Below, piece after piece: positions 25,000-38,600 of a DNA stretch of 64,000 nucleotides. The translations under genes were made by a program, and so were the position numbers. Every line of letters begins with the position of its first letter. Position 1 is the stretch's first letter. Source of the stretch: Casuarius casuarius (Eukaryota; Chordata; Aves; Casuariiformes; Casuariidae); contig PTFA01000009.1 in NCBI GenBank assembly GCA_003342895.1, forward strand, positions 8,452,677 to 8,516,676, written 5' to 3'. The notes below the pieces were generated by a model. It was not told the DNA's origin. It ran no database searches and saw only the letters and a list, made by a program, of their open reading frames with translations.

Positions 25000-25530
25000 T
25001 CTACCTCACAGGTTCTTCCTTTCCATTCTTCTTCATATCCTATTGATCCTTTTCCAATTGTTTAAAAATTAGGCTCCGAAGATTGCTTATCTTTCCTGGT
25101 TTCAACTTTTTAAAGACCTTTGATTCACCAGATGACACTTCTGAAGCTTCATTTCTCACCCTGTCGGGACTCTGAAAGGTGATTCTCAGACTTTCAAGTC
25201 TGCCAACTTTGCCTGAACAACACAGGTTGAACATACAGGCGATCTCACATGATGCTGACTTGTTCTTTGTCCAGTAACACTTTTTTCAGCTTACCACTTA
25301 GGGAACCTCAAAGCGCAAGCTTGCCACTCACCATGGTTTCATTTTTTTTTCTTCTTTTTAAAGTCTCCAGCATTTGTACATCCTTGAAAATTCAGCAGGG
25401 CGCAACTTTCCAAAGTTTTCAGAGTAAACAGGATCCCTGGCCAGTTGATTCTCAAGGTAGCCTTTTAAGATTGGCTTTTAGTTCCTTTGAACTACTTTGG
25501 TAAGCCCGTCAGCTTTTTAAACAAGTGGAA
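25000..25530 (-). pseudogene. possible decayed coding fragment, family unknown
   Basis: The minus strand here has protein-like composition across two frames. One frame (25234 down to 25040) starts MFNLCCSGKVGRLESL and continues for 64 codons rich in Ser, Lys, Glu and Leu. Upstream of it, another frame reads coiled-coil-like sequence (DVQMLETLKRRKKNETM, then SGKLKKVLLDKEQV) broken by several TGA/TAG stops. Charged helical runs continuing across frame changes can mark an old retrocopy, but AT-rich noncoding DNA also yields Lys-rich strings. I do not recognise a family, and no poly(A) tail or duplication is evident. Confidence 0.22.
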
Positions 25531-28500
25531 TGGACTGCCTCTAATGCACGAACATAAATTGAATAAATAATTCTAAGCTGTCTTCCTTCTTCCTGCTCCC
25601 CAAGTGGAATTCCTACCTGGAATGCTGACATCTTACTAATTAGGTCTTTCCACCACAGCCAATGTTCAACACTATCAGATTGTGAACTTTGAAACAGATC
25701 AAAAATTTACCATATCTTTTCTTTGCCCCTTGACTCTAGTTTCTGTGCCCAAAACAGATTTTGAAATTGTTGTATTTCACAGTCAGGTTTCCCTGTTTCA
25801 AAAATGTTCTTCCTTTGTTTTTCTGCAATAGTCGGTGATGGGGCATTGTGCATATATACATTCCTGCTTTTCATACATTCACCATTAAATAGTAATAAGC
25901 TGATTTCATTCTCAACTTGACCTTGGATCAGCTTCAGAATTTAAAGGTTTAAGTATAGATAATGCTCTGAAGTTCAAGTGTGGCATTTTCTGTGACTATT
26001 TGCTTTTCAGAATAAGCCTGACAAGTTCATTAAGACTTGTAGAAATAAAAAATTTTTTAACACTGGCAAGTATCAGCCAGCCTAAAAGCTGGAGAAGTCT
26101 CATCCCTTTGATCAGTTCCAAAAATAAACTTTCCTCCTAATAGCGTGCCTGGCAGGGGGAGTCTTGACTCCATTGAAATTTGCTAGAATGTGCAAGGCAT
26201 TTGCCTCAAGCAGTTTCACAGAGACATATCTAGGCAGAAATATACACAAATGGCAATAAAAATTGTAAATATTGGGAGGATGGGGGAGCATTTTTGCTGG
26301 CTTTGGGAAGTGGTCCTTACATCAGTTACTTTAGGAGAAACGAGCCATATTAATGAGGACTAATGCCTCTGTTATACAATTTCAGTATTGGCTGGTTAAA
26401 GTCTTAGTAGGTACGATGCATTAAGTAAATGAGACCTCTAAGCATTTCCATAGATTCCTAAATGAACCAAGAGCATGTGGGAATATTCACAGTGACTCTG
26501 TAACAGCTTTGTACAGATTATACCATTGCATTCAATAACACAAACTTGCATATTACAAAGTCCCAGCTGTAAACTTAACAGACCCCTGTGAGTCTAGCCA
26601 GACCAAACTGCAGTATTTTCCACTTGTACAACAAAAAGAACAATGGGATTATTCCAGCAAGACTACACAACTGAAGCACATGGCAATGTTTGAAAGTTGC
26701 TCTAAAAGCTTTGGACTAATTTAGGTTTTACACAGGTTTTGTGGCACCCACCTTTGAATATATTGGCTATTTTTTTCTATCAGTTGTTTATACATAAAAA
26801 TGTAGAAAAGATTTTCTGCCCATTAGTATGAGCTAAAGCATTTTCAAAGTATTGCCTATTATGAATGATTTAAGACACAAAATTCAGAACACAGAAGTAA
26901 AATTAACTTAAACATTTAGTTATTTTTACCATAATCTTATCCTACTTATTTTAGTCTTAGAATTAGTCTGTATAAAAAAATAGATGGGTGCCCACAAAAA
27001 TGCTTGCCTGTAGGAACACCACATTGTATGATTCCTAAGAGAATATGTGGTCATGAAAATGTTTATAAATGATGCTTTTAAGGATCGGTCAGTTGTAGGT
27101 ATGATGGTTCTTGCTAGTTTGGAGGGCAGTAGAACATATTATCATATTTTCCACATTTGTTATAGGGACACCTTGAAAGTTAATCCAAATTAACAAGAGG
27201 TATCAGTTTAAAGTGGATTCATTAAACAGTATTAAATCTTGATATGACACTAAGGATTAGACATATGGTCATGTTACTGCAGCTTAACCAGCTGAGCCAT
27301 ATGTAGTAACAGGCTTTGTATATTCATTGTGCATTACAAAATGTGAAGTAGGACAAATTAATTTAAACCTCTTTTAGGTGACTACATTTAGTATCCCTTT
27401 TTGGCCTTAAGACCAAGGAATCATATCTGGCCTTTAGAAGATGTTTCTGGTATGAAGATGTCAGGAAATAATTCAATGTTCCTTACCTCCAAAGCTTCAC
27501 CTGTCTGTGAAATTAATGTTCTTTTTGTTTAATAAAGGCAAATACATGAAGTGGTCAAACAACTTCCCCAAGTATGCCCTCCGGGATCCATGTTTTCATA
27601 CTCTAGTCCACTGGTCTCAGAACCAGTGTGCTCTGGCAGAAAGATGTCTGGAGTTACCCAACATCTAATTCAGTTGATTCTGAAACAGTTTTTAGCAGTT
27701 CATCCTTACATAACATTCCTTTCTAAAGTACATTGCCTTATTACGCGATACTTGAACTTTAAAAGGAACAAAAAGTAAGGAATACTCTAACGATTAGCAG
27801 TAGATCCAGCAGTCAGTTCTGAGTAAATCCATTTTTAAAAATGATTGCACATACAGTATCTCTCAAAAGCAATGAAAAGTAAATAAACTGGCACTGTGAA
27901 CCAAAAACTATACTTCATTTACTGCAAGTCTCAGTCGTTAGTGGGAAAAAGAATGTATTACGGATGAACACCCAGCTAAAATAAATCTAAGTAGTCCTTC
28001 AAACAGGTTAAGTGCATTATTCCCTTCTTTAAAAGTAACAGGTTATTTTCATTAAGACTTTCTAGAAGAAAGCAAATGCCTTCTAGGAAGGCCTAAAATC
28101 TACTCTTAGGCATATAAGTGTCCTAAATATCTGGAGAAGAAAAGTCAATTCTAAGCGACTGTTCTGCTTCGTCCTCATTTGTGCTATTCTAAATCTTCCT
28201 AAGCCTTTGTTTGGAAAGTGAATCAGGCAGATCACGGAGTTAAGTCCTTTCCTAAAAACCGATTCGGATTAGTGTGTGCCTCTGTGTGGAAACTCATTGA
28301 CTTCAACTGGACCCAAGGTACAACACATGTTCAGAGACTTGATAAATAAAGCTAAGTCAGGGCTTAAGAATGCTCTGAGCAGATATAAATCCCACAAGTT
28401 GATCAGCATTTTCCTAAATCAAAGCTTTTAACTTTTTTCCCCTTTGAAGCTAGTGATACTGCTTAGGTCTAAACATTCACTGCATCCTTGTTAAGGACCA

Positions 28501-31500
28501 AGATGTTCATCATCTTGTCAAACCAGGCCATCACAGTGAAGTTCTGCAGCAATATTAATTTACTAACTACTTCTCTTCACAAAATCACACACTGAGCTAT
28601 TGAGAAAATAGATGACCTTTCTCTTTTTAATTTAATAAATCCTAGAGGATCTCATCTGCATAGATATACTATATACACAACACAATCAGTTAACATCTTT
28701 ATTCGGAAATAGCAACATCTGAAAATTAAACATTTAACATTAAAATAAGAGATGTATGCTTCATTTTAAGGGCTGTATAATCCATGCTATCACTATATTA
28801 GTTAAATGAAAGCATACTGCATATAGAATTCATATTTGTGAGACCTGAAATATTTTATCTGTTTTAATCTCCCACACTGGCTGAAGAGTGTGTATATATA
28901 ACGCGACAGATTAGTCTTTGACTACCTGCTGTAACCTAACATATAGATGCACACAGAAAAAATATTGATGAAATCTCTCAGCTATAGAACAGAGAATACA
29001 TGAAAAAACACGGAATATGATCACCCAGCCAATCAGCCATGACATAATACGAAAAAATTAATGAAGTCAAGCATTACAGCATGTGTCTCATACGTCCATG
29101 GTGAACAGCCAGACAGGAAAATGAATCAGAATGACTCCATTGCCTTTTTTTTTCCCTAGAAGTCACCTTGACATGAAGTGAGAGAGAAGCTAGATGAAGC
29201 TATAATCAGTGTACAGGAAAAGCCTAACACACCACTTGGATGTTTAGGCAACACAAAAAGAAGGAAGATATCTTGGATTCCAGACACTGTAGATAAGCTG
29301 AAATAGTAAGAAATAAAAATAAATCCCATCTGACTATAATAAGCAGCATCCTGGTCATACAGAAGATGAATCTAAACCATTAGAGATATGAAATGTTTCC
29401 AAAAAAACTTCTGTAATCTTTCCCAGCTTTGGTGTTTCTTAATGAAAGCAGAAATTAAGAGTTCATTGAGTGAAAAACATAAGTTAGTACAACATTTGGT
29501 CCATTCTGTATGTACTAGTTGTGTACATTCGCTAGACAAGAAATTACTAAGCAAGTAGTCTGGAAAATTTCTTTCCCATTCCTTTTCATTTAGCAGGTCA
29601 TAATCTTCAAAATCATCTAAGTATAATAATTAAATCATCTAAGTGCAATAATAAAACGTATCTATCTACCCCTAAAGACTTGACCTTGCAATTGTATATC
29701 ACTATTTCTAGCACCAGATTCCAGTGAATTGTTTACTACCTTAAAGTATTTGACACAGTAACTTGTTCAAGAGATGGTGACACACTTGAACCTCTTCAGC
29801 ACATTTGGAAAAAAGCATATATACCTGTATACCTGTGAGTCCTTATCACCATCAGGTCTCTTGATGCATATTTGAAAAGCACATTCACACTGGAATCGAG
29901 TCCTTCATTAACAGCCATATATTATTAAAGGTTAAGCTCTGCTAGATCTATCTTTTATTTTTAATATGCCACCACTTCTCCAATAATGACATCATTTTCT
30001 AACTCCTACAAGTGTAATGTTATTGACTGTTAGAAATAGTCAGCTTTGGAAGACACCCATTTTGCATGGACTTGAATTTTGAATTAGAATCAAGTGATAA
30101 GATTATCAAAAAGCACAAATCAGTTAAAATAATGTACAAAACTTACTATGGGAAAGAAGGAAAGCAATATTCTGTTCTCTTATATAAAGTGTTTTTGACC
30201 ATTAAATGAATCACACATACATGGAAAAACTTTTAAGAAGCAATGGAAAGAGCTGGAAGAATCACTGTTACATAACTACAGAATCACTTTAAGTGCTTTG
30301 ATTTTGTGGTCAGTAGTTTTCCTCCATAAACAAACAGGAATGGTTTTGGTATACTTTAAAAACCCCACACTATTGAGGGAACCTACTTTTCTAACTCAGT
30401 TTTATCAAATGTATCATGGTTCAAACGAAGCCTGAATACATTTAACAATTTGCTCCTCTGAACATTGAGATCACTTCTTCAAAAGCCTAAAAATTAACAT
30501 TCTGGAAAGTCAGAACAAAAAGTAACTTTCAAACTACAGTAGCACTAACTTTTTAGGAAAAAACAGAAGCAGATGAAATTTAGAGTTTGAAGAGAGCTTG
30601 GCCTAGAGATAAGAAATCTGAATTCCACTAGATATAGAAGAAGTTAAAGCAAAATACTGCCAAAACAAAGGAAAACGAGTCCACAAGAACCGACATAATA
30701 CGGTATAGAAGTGTGGTCACACCACACTACAGAGGCAGAAATGTAAGATCCAATATTAAAACAGCATGGACAGCAACACACATGCTGCTCCTTTGTACTG
30801 AGCAGACCCCTGGATGTAAGTGCCATTTTGCAAAGTTTCAGCTGCAGCAGCTTCAACTACAGAAGATGTAAAACAATAAAGAGGGCAAAAGCTTTCACTT
30901 GACTGAAGATCACTCGAAATTCTGAGTAGCATGACAATATTTAGCAAAGAGGATTGCTTTGTTCAGCAGAGGCTGCTGTTCTTTACAGGTAGGTATACCA
31001 ACACTGGCTCAGACTCCCCAGTAAAACATCAACAAACAACAGCTGGAACAGGACACACAAAAGTGGGCTCACATTTGCTGAGCCTCCCCGAAGTGACCAA
31101 CCCAAACCCCGGCATTTCGCACCTCCCTTCCTCAGCACCACTCCCTGCATGCACAGCAAACGATTGACCCTGAACTTGACAGTGACCTGCTGATCAAGTA
31201 AACCAATACTGGAGTAGCTGTAAACCTGAACCAGGTCACAACCTAGACAAACCTTGCAAAAATAGCAGACTTTCCCTGTAATCATGAAGTAGCCTCACTG
31301 TGAATACTCCTCTGAATATGAATGTTTACATATTAAGAATAACCAGTCTAATAAATATTTTAAGTTATTCAGAAATAAGAATCTTCTCATTCCAAACAAA
31401 TGGATTTCCTATAGCAAATGTAACTAGACAGATCTTCATAGCTGGCATAAATCAATGTTTCCATCGGCTTTAATAGAGAAACTTCAGCTTCCATTACTGG

Positions 31501-32289
31501 GATCAAATATAGTTAATATAATTGTCATGCATGATGTGTCTTCTCTATACTGTTCAGATAAAAATATTCAGCCTGACTTCATGCAAAAACATGAAAATAT
31601 CCACCCTGCAATTACAAAATCAAAAAGTAATGCTGTAGGTGAAACACAAGAATTATACAGAATAAAATATGAACAGCTTTAAGAGCAGCAAAACTCTTCT
31701 AATGCAACATGTAATTAATGTCATATTCACAGATATAACAAGTAGCAAAGGAGGAGAAAACATATGGCAATCTCTTCTTTGATAGATGAGAACAAAGAAA
31801 AGAGTTAAATCTGAGCCTTTTTTTCCCCTGCTCTCATCTTCTCTCATCCAAGGTTAGACACAACTCATTTGTCTTTAATTACCATGATGCCAGATGAAAA
31901 ATCCCTGACATAACAGAGCAAAAGGCAAAGCCAGAAAAACTGTCAAATTGTCAGTGAAGCCTCCACCAAAAGGCAGTGCAAACAGTGACTCACCCTTCAG
32001 GAAACATCCCCTCTCTTGCGGTACTTGGGGCTGGAAAAGTAATGCTGCATCATTACTAATTGTAGGAAAGCATTTTGAGTGAAGAACAAGAAAATAAAGG
32101 CATGCTAAATTAAACTTTGTTCTTGTGTTAACTTAAACTGGTACTATAAATTTCTTAGCTATTTCTAATCAGAGCAATGCATGCTTTCTACACACAAAGA
32201 GAAAAGTTCTTTTTGTTTCTCAATCCTACTCTACTAGGCTTTGTTTTTAACTTTGAACAAAAATGAACATTAAGGTTGTATTTTAGGAA
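25531..32289. other. gene-free AT-rich stretch
   Basis: No gene or sizeable repeat recognised. It contains a 22-bp tandem duplication at 29610-29653. Frames reach at most 100 codons (30983-31285, minus) and resemble nothing. Confidence 0.5.
29610..29653. repeat. 22-bp tandem duplication
   Basis: aaatcatctaagtataataatt is followed by aaatcatctaagtgcaataata. The last 22 bases differ from the first at three positions. It is a local duplication. Confidence 0.85.
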
Positions 32290-32660
32290 CAAGAAATAGG
32301 GAGGTACTCTCCTCCCTGAGGAAGGGGAGTTGGGAGCAATAACCTGGCTGACAGGCCCAGGGCCTGTCCCACCGCCCCACAAGGGAGCGGGGTGGCCAGG
32401 GCAGCCCAGGCCCTGGAAACTGCCACAGGGACAGGTCACGGCTTGGGTTCAGGATCAGGCCCAGTGAGGGTAAGCGGAGTCAGACAAGGCCCCGCAATGG
32501 CCAGGCAGGGCCACAGGAAGGGGCAAGGCCCACGGGTCTGGAGAGCCTTGGCAGGGCTAGAGCCTGTCACTACTGTGGCATCATGGGGCAGGGAACTGAC
32601 AGCCCAGGCTGGGCACCAGGGGGCCTGTTAGTGCCCTGGGGCCCAAGCAACTCCACACAA
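32290..32660. other. GC-rich patch in an AT-rich desert
   Basis: A clear rise in GC with many G and C runs (for example gggagcggggtggccaggg). CpGs are present but not dense. Frames of 80-111 codons on both strands open here only because stops are rare in GC-rich DNA. No promoter element, exon or known repeat is recognised. It could be a small CpG-poor regulatory element, an old GC-rich transposon, or a gene-conversion hotspot trace. Confidence 0.45.
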
Positions 32661-35600
32661 TGCTTAGGATCAGCATATTTAACTACAGGTCATCCACTTA
32701 AGTGCCTGCCAGATAGAAAGGATAAAAAGGTAAATGAAAGAGAAAGTCTTAACATCAAAACCAGCATCACAGCTAGCACATGCATTAGTAGGCCTAACAC
32801 TCAGGCCAGAGACAGAGCTGTAACATCCAGAACTACCCCCTCTCATGAGCAGGCTATGTTAAAGCTGTTCCCACAGAACACCCAATGCTGTAGATCAGAA
32901 AGGGCTGCCAGTGCATGAGGACTAAATGTATCCAGAACTGAGGTCAATTTTTGGATGTATACACAAAATCTAAAGGCAAAAGCAATCTCCTAAACTATCG
33001 AAGTAAGTGTTACCAAATGTCAGGAATGGAACAAAAGAAAGTGTCACCTAAATCAAAGCCATTATTCCCCACTCAAGGAAGGAGAGAGAAAAATCAGGGC
33101 CAGGCCAAGCTAAACCGAAGTGCCACCCCCGTCCCTGCTGCAGATGAAGCAGCAAGGAGGCTGCCACACTTCCTGCAGCTGAGCAGCACTTAAACGTCCA
33201 GTCACTCATCTGATCCACCTACAGAAAAGAATGGAGGGAACAGAGTATGCTAATAAAAAGAAGTTTCTGCAAACTTTTTCTGAAAACAATTATTTGTAAA
33301 ACTGTAAGCGTAACAAAACCACACAAGAAAAAAAAACCCACAATTTGTTAAAAGTTGACTTCCATTCTATAAGAGGAACAGATGTTTTATTGTAATTAAA
33401 GCTCATCTTTTTTGTACAAGGTGACTCTTAGAGTACACGTATACTCCAAGTAAACAAGTATACTGTACTGCTTTCATATGAATGTTGATGATCCACAGTT
33501 TTCTTGTAAATTTAACTTACACCAGAAAAATTACTTCAAAAAAAAATCTCTATTTCAGTTCATATTGCTTTTTATTCTATTGCTTGCACTCCCAGCTAAG
33601 CCCTAATTACTTTTACTTAGTATGTCTTGAATATTTATGGAAACTTCCTTCCTATAACATAAAAATGAAGCATAGACATCTGAGATTAGTAACCAAATAA
33701 ACCCAATGTTGAGTTGATTAAAACTTACTTAGCAGCAGTGTACTGCTTATACAAGTGTGACAATGCAATTTCATATAGTTAGAACTATCCAATTACTTTT
33801 TAAAATATATTAGTGAAGCACTGTAAACAGTGCAATGTGCTAGTTTAAACAGTACACTAAAATATGCATGCAGTTAAGTAAATCACTGTTTCAAGCTCAC
33901 TCTCTCTTCCAGCAATTGTAATATCAAAGGCAACCTGAGGTGAAGCTCAAATGGGGATTGTATGATGTTCACAAGTGGGAACCCATTGGGTCAGGCCCAT
34001 GAATACAGAAATCTCAAGCAGCTGCACAGCAAAAAGGAAACAAAGAATGTCACCCTGCAAGAAAACTCTTCTGTTCCTTCACACCAAAGAATGTACAAAG
34101 TAAAACACAGTGAATCTTCCAAATGCTTATTTATTTCAATTTATTTCTTTGTTTAGAGTTTCCTATTATGGAAATCTTTGTAAAATGGTATTCTTCTATG
34201 CAGATTTTAGATTAACATAACTCAACAGGAACTTCTATGCTAACAAAAGCTGAAATAAAAGTAACAGACCCATGTTAAGGGCACATGTGCTGGTGGCCTG
34301 CTATCAAGACTTGTTAGACAAGTTACAAATGACTAGATCAGTTAGATTAAGGGTAAAAGTAAATGTAACAATCTCACCAATGCCAGTACAGCAGGATAAA
34401 GATGCTGCTGTGGACCAAACTTACATGAGAGGTACTAAGAAAAGGAGGGTGAGGGGTTACTCATCCCCAAAACTACTAACAGTAGCCTGCCTACAAACAA
34501 ACCTACCAACTCTGGAGCTGTGGCATGCTGAGGTGCCCTTCCCCAGCTTAGGGCAGCACTGATAATAGACAATATGCCGTAGACAATGCCGATTTGTTGA
34601 TTAAAAGTTACATGTCAGAGAAAGCACAAACTTGACTGTGTAGATGATTTATCAATTAGATGAAAGGAGAGCTGCATTTGACTAGGTACAAATATCAGCT
34701 TGTTTTCTTCCAGTTCTACAACTGCCGCTTTATTTTAGGAGAGAATAACATAACAAAAAGCAAGGGCATTCATTCTTTTCTCTCTTCCTTTTCATTTTTA
34801 GCTTGAAAGTGTTGTACATTGCTGACAGTTTTCAAATGAAGCATTTGTCATGTTTAAGTCAGTAACAAAGTCACAACCCCGCTCACTTTTGTGATAATAG
34901 GGAAGTCTCTACCATAATTTTTATTGTAGAACTGAACATTATTTTTTTTGTGTGATGGTTCAGACAGAAGAAATAATGCAATCATTACTCTTCAGAAGTC
35001 TGCAACTTAAACCTTTCCTCTAGTTTCTGTATTAATTGCCAGTCTGATTTATATACACCCTAAATGCTAAAAGACAATAAATGTATTAAATCAAATATTC
35101 AGTTAATCCACTTCTATGTACCTCAGTCTCCTTTTATAGCATGAATATTGGCTTGATCTAGTAGACATCAAGACAGTAAGAATTTTTGCTTTGGCTAGAA
35201 TGGATGCTGAGAACCTTCAAACCAATTTTTTCCCCCCTGCAACCTAAGTTATTTGAACTAATTTTACTAAGGAAGTTTTAAACAACTTTCATGGAAATAT
35301 GCATGAAAAGTAGCACTCAGTTCTGGAATTAACATTCCAGGAAGAAATAAAACATGCGAGTTCAGAGCAGAGTAACAAGGGTGAACAACATTTTACTTAA
35401 ACGAAAGATTAAAAGAACTAACTAGTGAACATACCGAGCTCTACTATGGACTAGTTTAGGGCTTATGACACTAGTGTGTAACTTTTCAATACTCTCCTTG
35501 AAGAGTGTAAAATGCCAAGGAGACCAATGGGGTATTTAAAGCAGATACATACCTAGTAGTAATGGGAAAAATCTAAAAGAAATTTGGAGAGAACATAATG

Positions 35601-38600
35601 AAAAAAATGCCAGCATACTCTCAGGCCATGCAACATTCTTCTAGGGGAGTGGAAGGCATACACACATTGGAAACCCCTCAATAATGAACATTTTTAAAAG
35701 TTGTCTGAAGATAAAGTTTAATGAAAAATTCCAATCCAAGTGAAGCAAGTTACCTATTAAGCCATATCCATATCTAAGTTCTCTTGCTGAATACTTAGCT
35801 GTATTGGTTATTTTAATAACAGTAAGTGGTATATTCTAATGCTTTAGGCTGCGATGCCGCTCTTGAAAATAGATTTTGTAAGTATTTCTGGGAACCCTAA
35901 TGACAAGAACATCTGCATTTTACAAGCTAGTTTAAAAAGACACAGTTAAAAAAAGCTCTTTATCCAGAGTTCCAGACTATTTTTCTTACCCCATTTAAAT
36001 ATCTAATTCTTCAACTGTAAGGCTGGATAAAAAGCACAATAACCTGCTGCATCTTTCAGCTGAAACAGAAGTTTTAATCATTTTTAGGTTGGCCATTTTG
36101 TCATCAGCAATTGTGTAACAGCACATCTTATTTACAGTCATTCTGATCAAGTATCATCTAGATAATTGCTTCTAGCTTCCCAATCAGGTCACTGAACTAT
36201 GGAACAATCTCTTAAAACCATACGCATCCTAATTTTGCATTTATACAAGTAGTATAACGCATGCTGTAGGCTGACATATGATAGCTGCTGTAGACAACAA
36301 TTTCACAATCAGGCTATACTATACAGAAGTAGGACTTTTGAACAAAGTTTTACAGGTAAGTGCTTATTGCAAATCCTCATTAATGCTAAAGTGGAATGGA
36401 ATCCTTATGGAAACGTAAAAACAATTTAAAAATAACTGAATTTGAAGTTATGGGGCACTTAAAGCATTCTCTAGTAAACCAGTAAACAAGGACACAGGGA
36501 AGGATAAAAATTAAACAAGTAGCTTTTTGTTGCCTTAAGCGATCATCTCTAAACAGGCTAGATCCCCTTAAGAATGCCTTTAGCTTGATAACTGCAAATC
36601 ACCAATTGCACTAATCCCAAGAATTTACAATTAGGAATTCAGATAGGGATGACCGATTCAGTGCCTAACAAACTGCACCCTTCAAGCCTTGTTCAGTTTC
36701 ATGTACTTGTGTTAGAACAAAGAAATAGGATGATATTTCTAATAATATTAAAAAGGTAGAAGATAAGAGCTATGGTTGCTATACAATCTTTAGATTATAC
36801 CCTTCTACAAATGGTGTCATGAAGTAGGATTAATGAAATGGAAAGGATTTGAGCTATCACCTGAAGCTTAATTCAGAAATGACCTTTTTCCAATTCTGAT
36901 CATCTTTCCTTAATTACAAATAAAAGGGGTACTATATGTTAATGACTCCTGCTAATAGCATAAGTAAATAGGTCTTCAGCATACAGGAAGAGTAATTCAC
37001 ACTACTTCCTGTCTTTTCATGGTAAGAGGAATTGATAACATTTTGTATTTGATCAGAACATCAAACTATAGAGATGTAAAAGCAAAACTCTTTCAGAAAG
37101 AAAAGACTTTTAGAACCTAAGCGTCTACTTACAGACATCTGTAGAAGTCAGACCTGCTAGTGAGAATGGATGCTGGTTTTTACTGTTGGTATTTATGATC
37201 TTTGATTTTGGAAAGTAGAAATAAATTAAGGTAATTCTAAAGACTCAGACTTTCGATCTTTTTTAAAGCAATTGAACATATGGTAACATCATAAACACAA
37301 CAGTCTGAAGTAATAACCCTACCTACTTTACAAATAATATATTTAGTCACAGAGCTCTTAATGCTGTGTCACAATTCTTTATATATTCCTCATGTAAGAA
37401 ACTGAGATCAGGTTAAACATAAACAACAAATTTTATCTATCTACTTTAACAGAGTATACAGTTCCAACAAAAACTCAGGGCTACCTTCTTTCTGCCACCA
37501 AAGCAGAGTTCTTCTTGTGTCATTATCCTACCCATAGGGGCTACCCATAACATGGAATGTAAGTGAATATAGAAATAGCAGCTAAATGAATAAGTGAACT
37601 GTATTCTTTCAGTCTTTTCAGTCTTTCATGACTTTAAAATTCATAGGAATTTTATAATGGCCTTGAATGAAGTCAAACCCAAGCCTAGACTGGCCAGAAA
37701 GGCAGTTACCTCTATTTTGGAAATAAATAGTGTATTTGATACTTTGTTTTCTTTTGTATTCACAGGAAAGAAATAACTACAAAGTCATTTATATGGTTAC
37801 ACCAGTTCTCATTCATGTCAATGCCAAGATTAGAGATGGTCAAAGGAGAGTGGAGAATGTTCCAAAATACACAGGTTCATACTGAAACACACACTGAACA
37901 CTAGGCCTTTTTTAATTGTTACTTTAGCATGTGGAGTGGGTGGCAGCAAATGGCACATGCTTTGCAATTCAGTGTTCATCTACAGCATAATGGTCTCTGT
38001 GGTCAGCAGCTTCACTGCTGGATCATAATAATGGATGATGTCTAATAATCATCTCTTACCCACTACCTGAATGGCAATTAAGCCATTTCCTCACTGGAAA
38101 CTGCAATCTCTTCTTTATTTGGCACTAAAATTATTAGCTCTTTTAAAGAGTGGTAACATGGATTAATCAATACAAATGCTGTTTATATAGCCCTGATAAT
38201 GATCCATTATCTCTTAATCTGATTCTCGAGCTTCCTCAGGGTATGAAGACTTTTTTAATGAATATCATATCTTTAGTAATGGGCACATGGAAAACCTAAG
38301 TAGGCTCTCTCCTCCAGCTATATTACCCAATTCATTTTGTCTTTCAAGACAAGATTCATTTATGGAAAATAATTATATTCAGGAAAGGGAAGTAATAATA
38401 TAATAATGTACATACCTAATACAAACAAGTTAAAAGTGAAGTCTGACCTAAGTGTTTGCTGAAGTATGAGGATGAAAAAGACTGTCTGAACATGAAAAAA
38501 CACAGCGTTCACTAATATGTCTAAAATGTCCTGGCAAGCATTACAATCTATTTGCAGACATGATTCTGTAGTGAGTGAGTGGCAATCTGTATTACATACA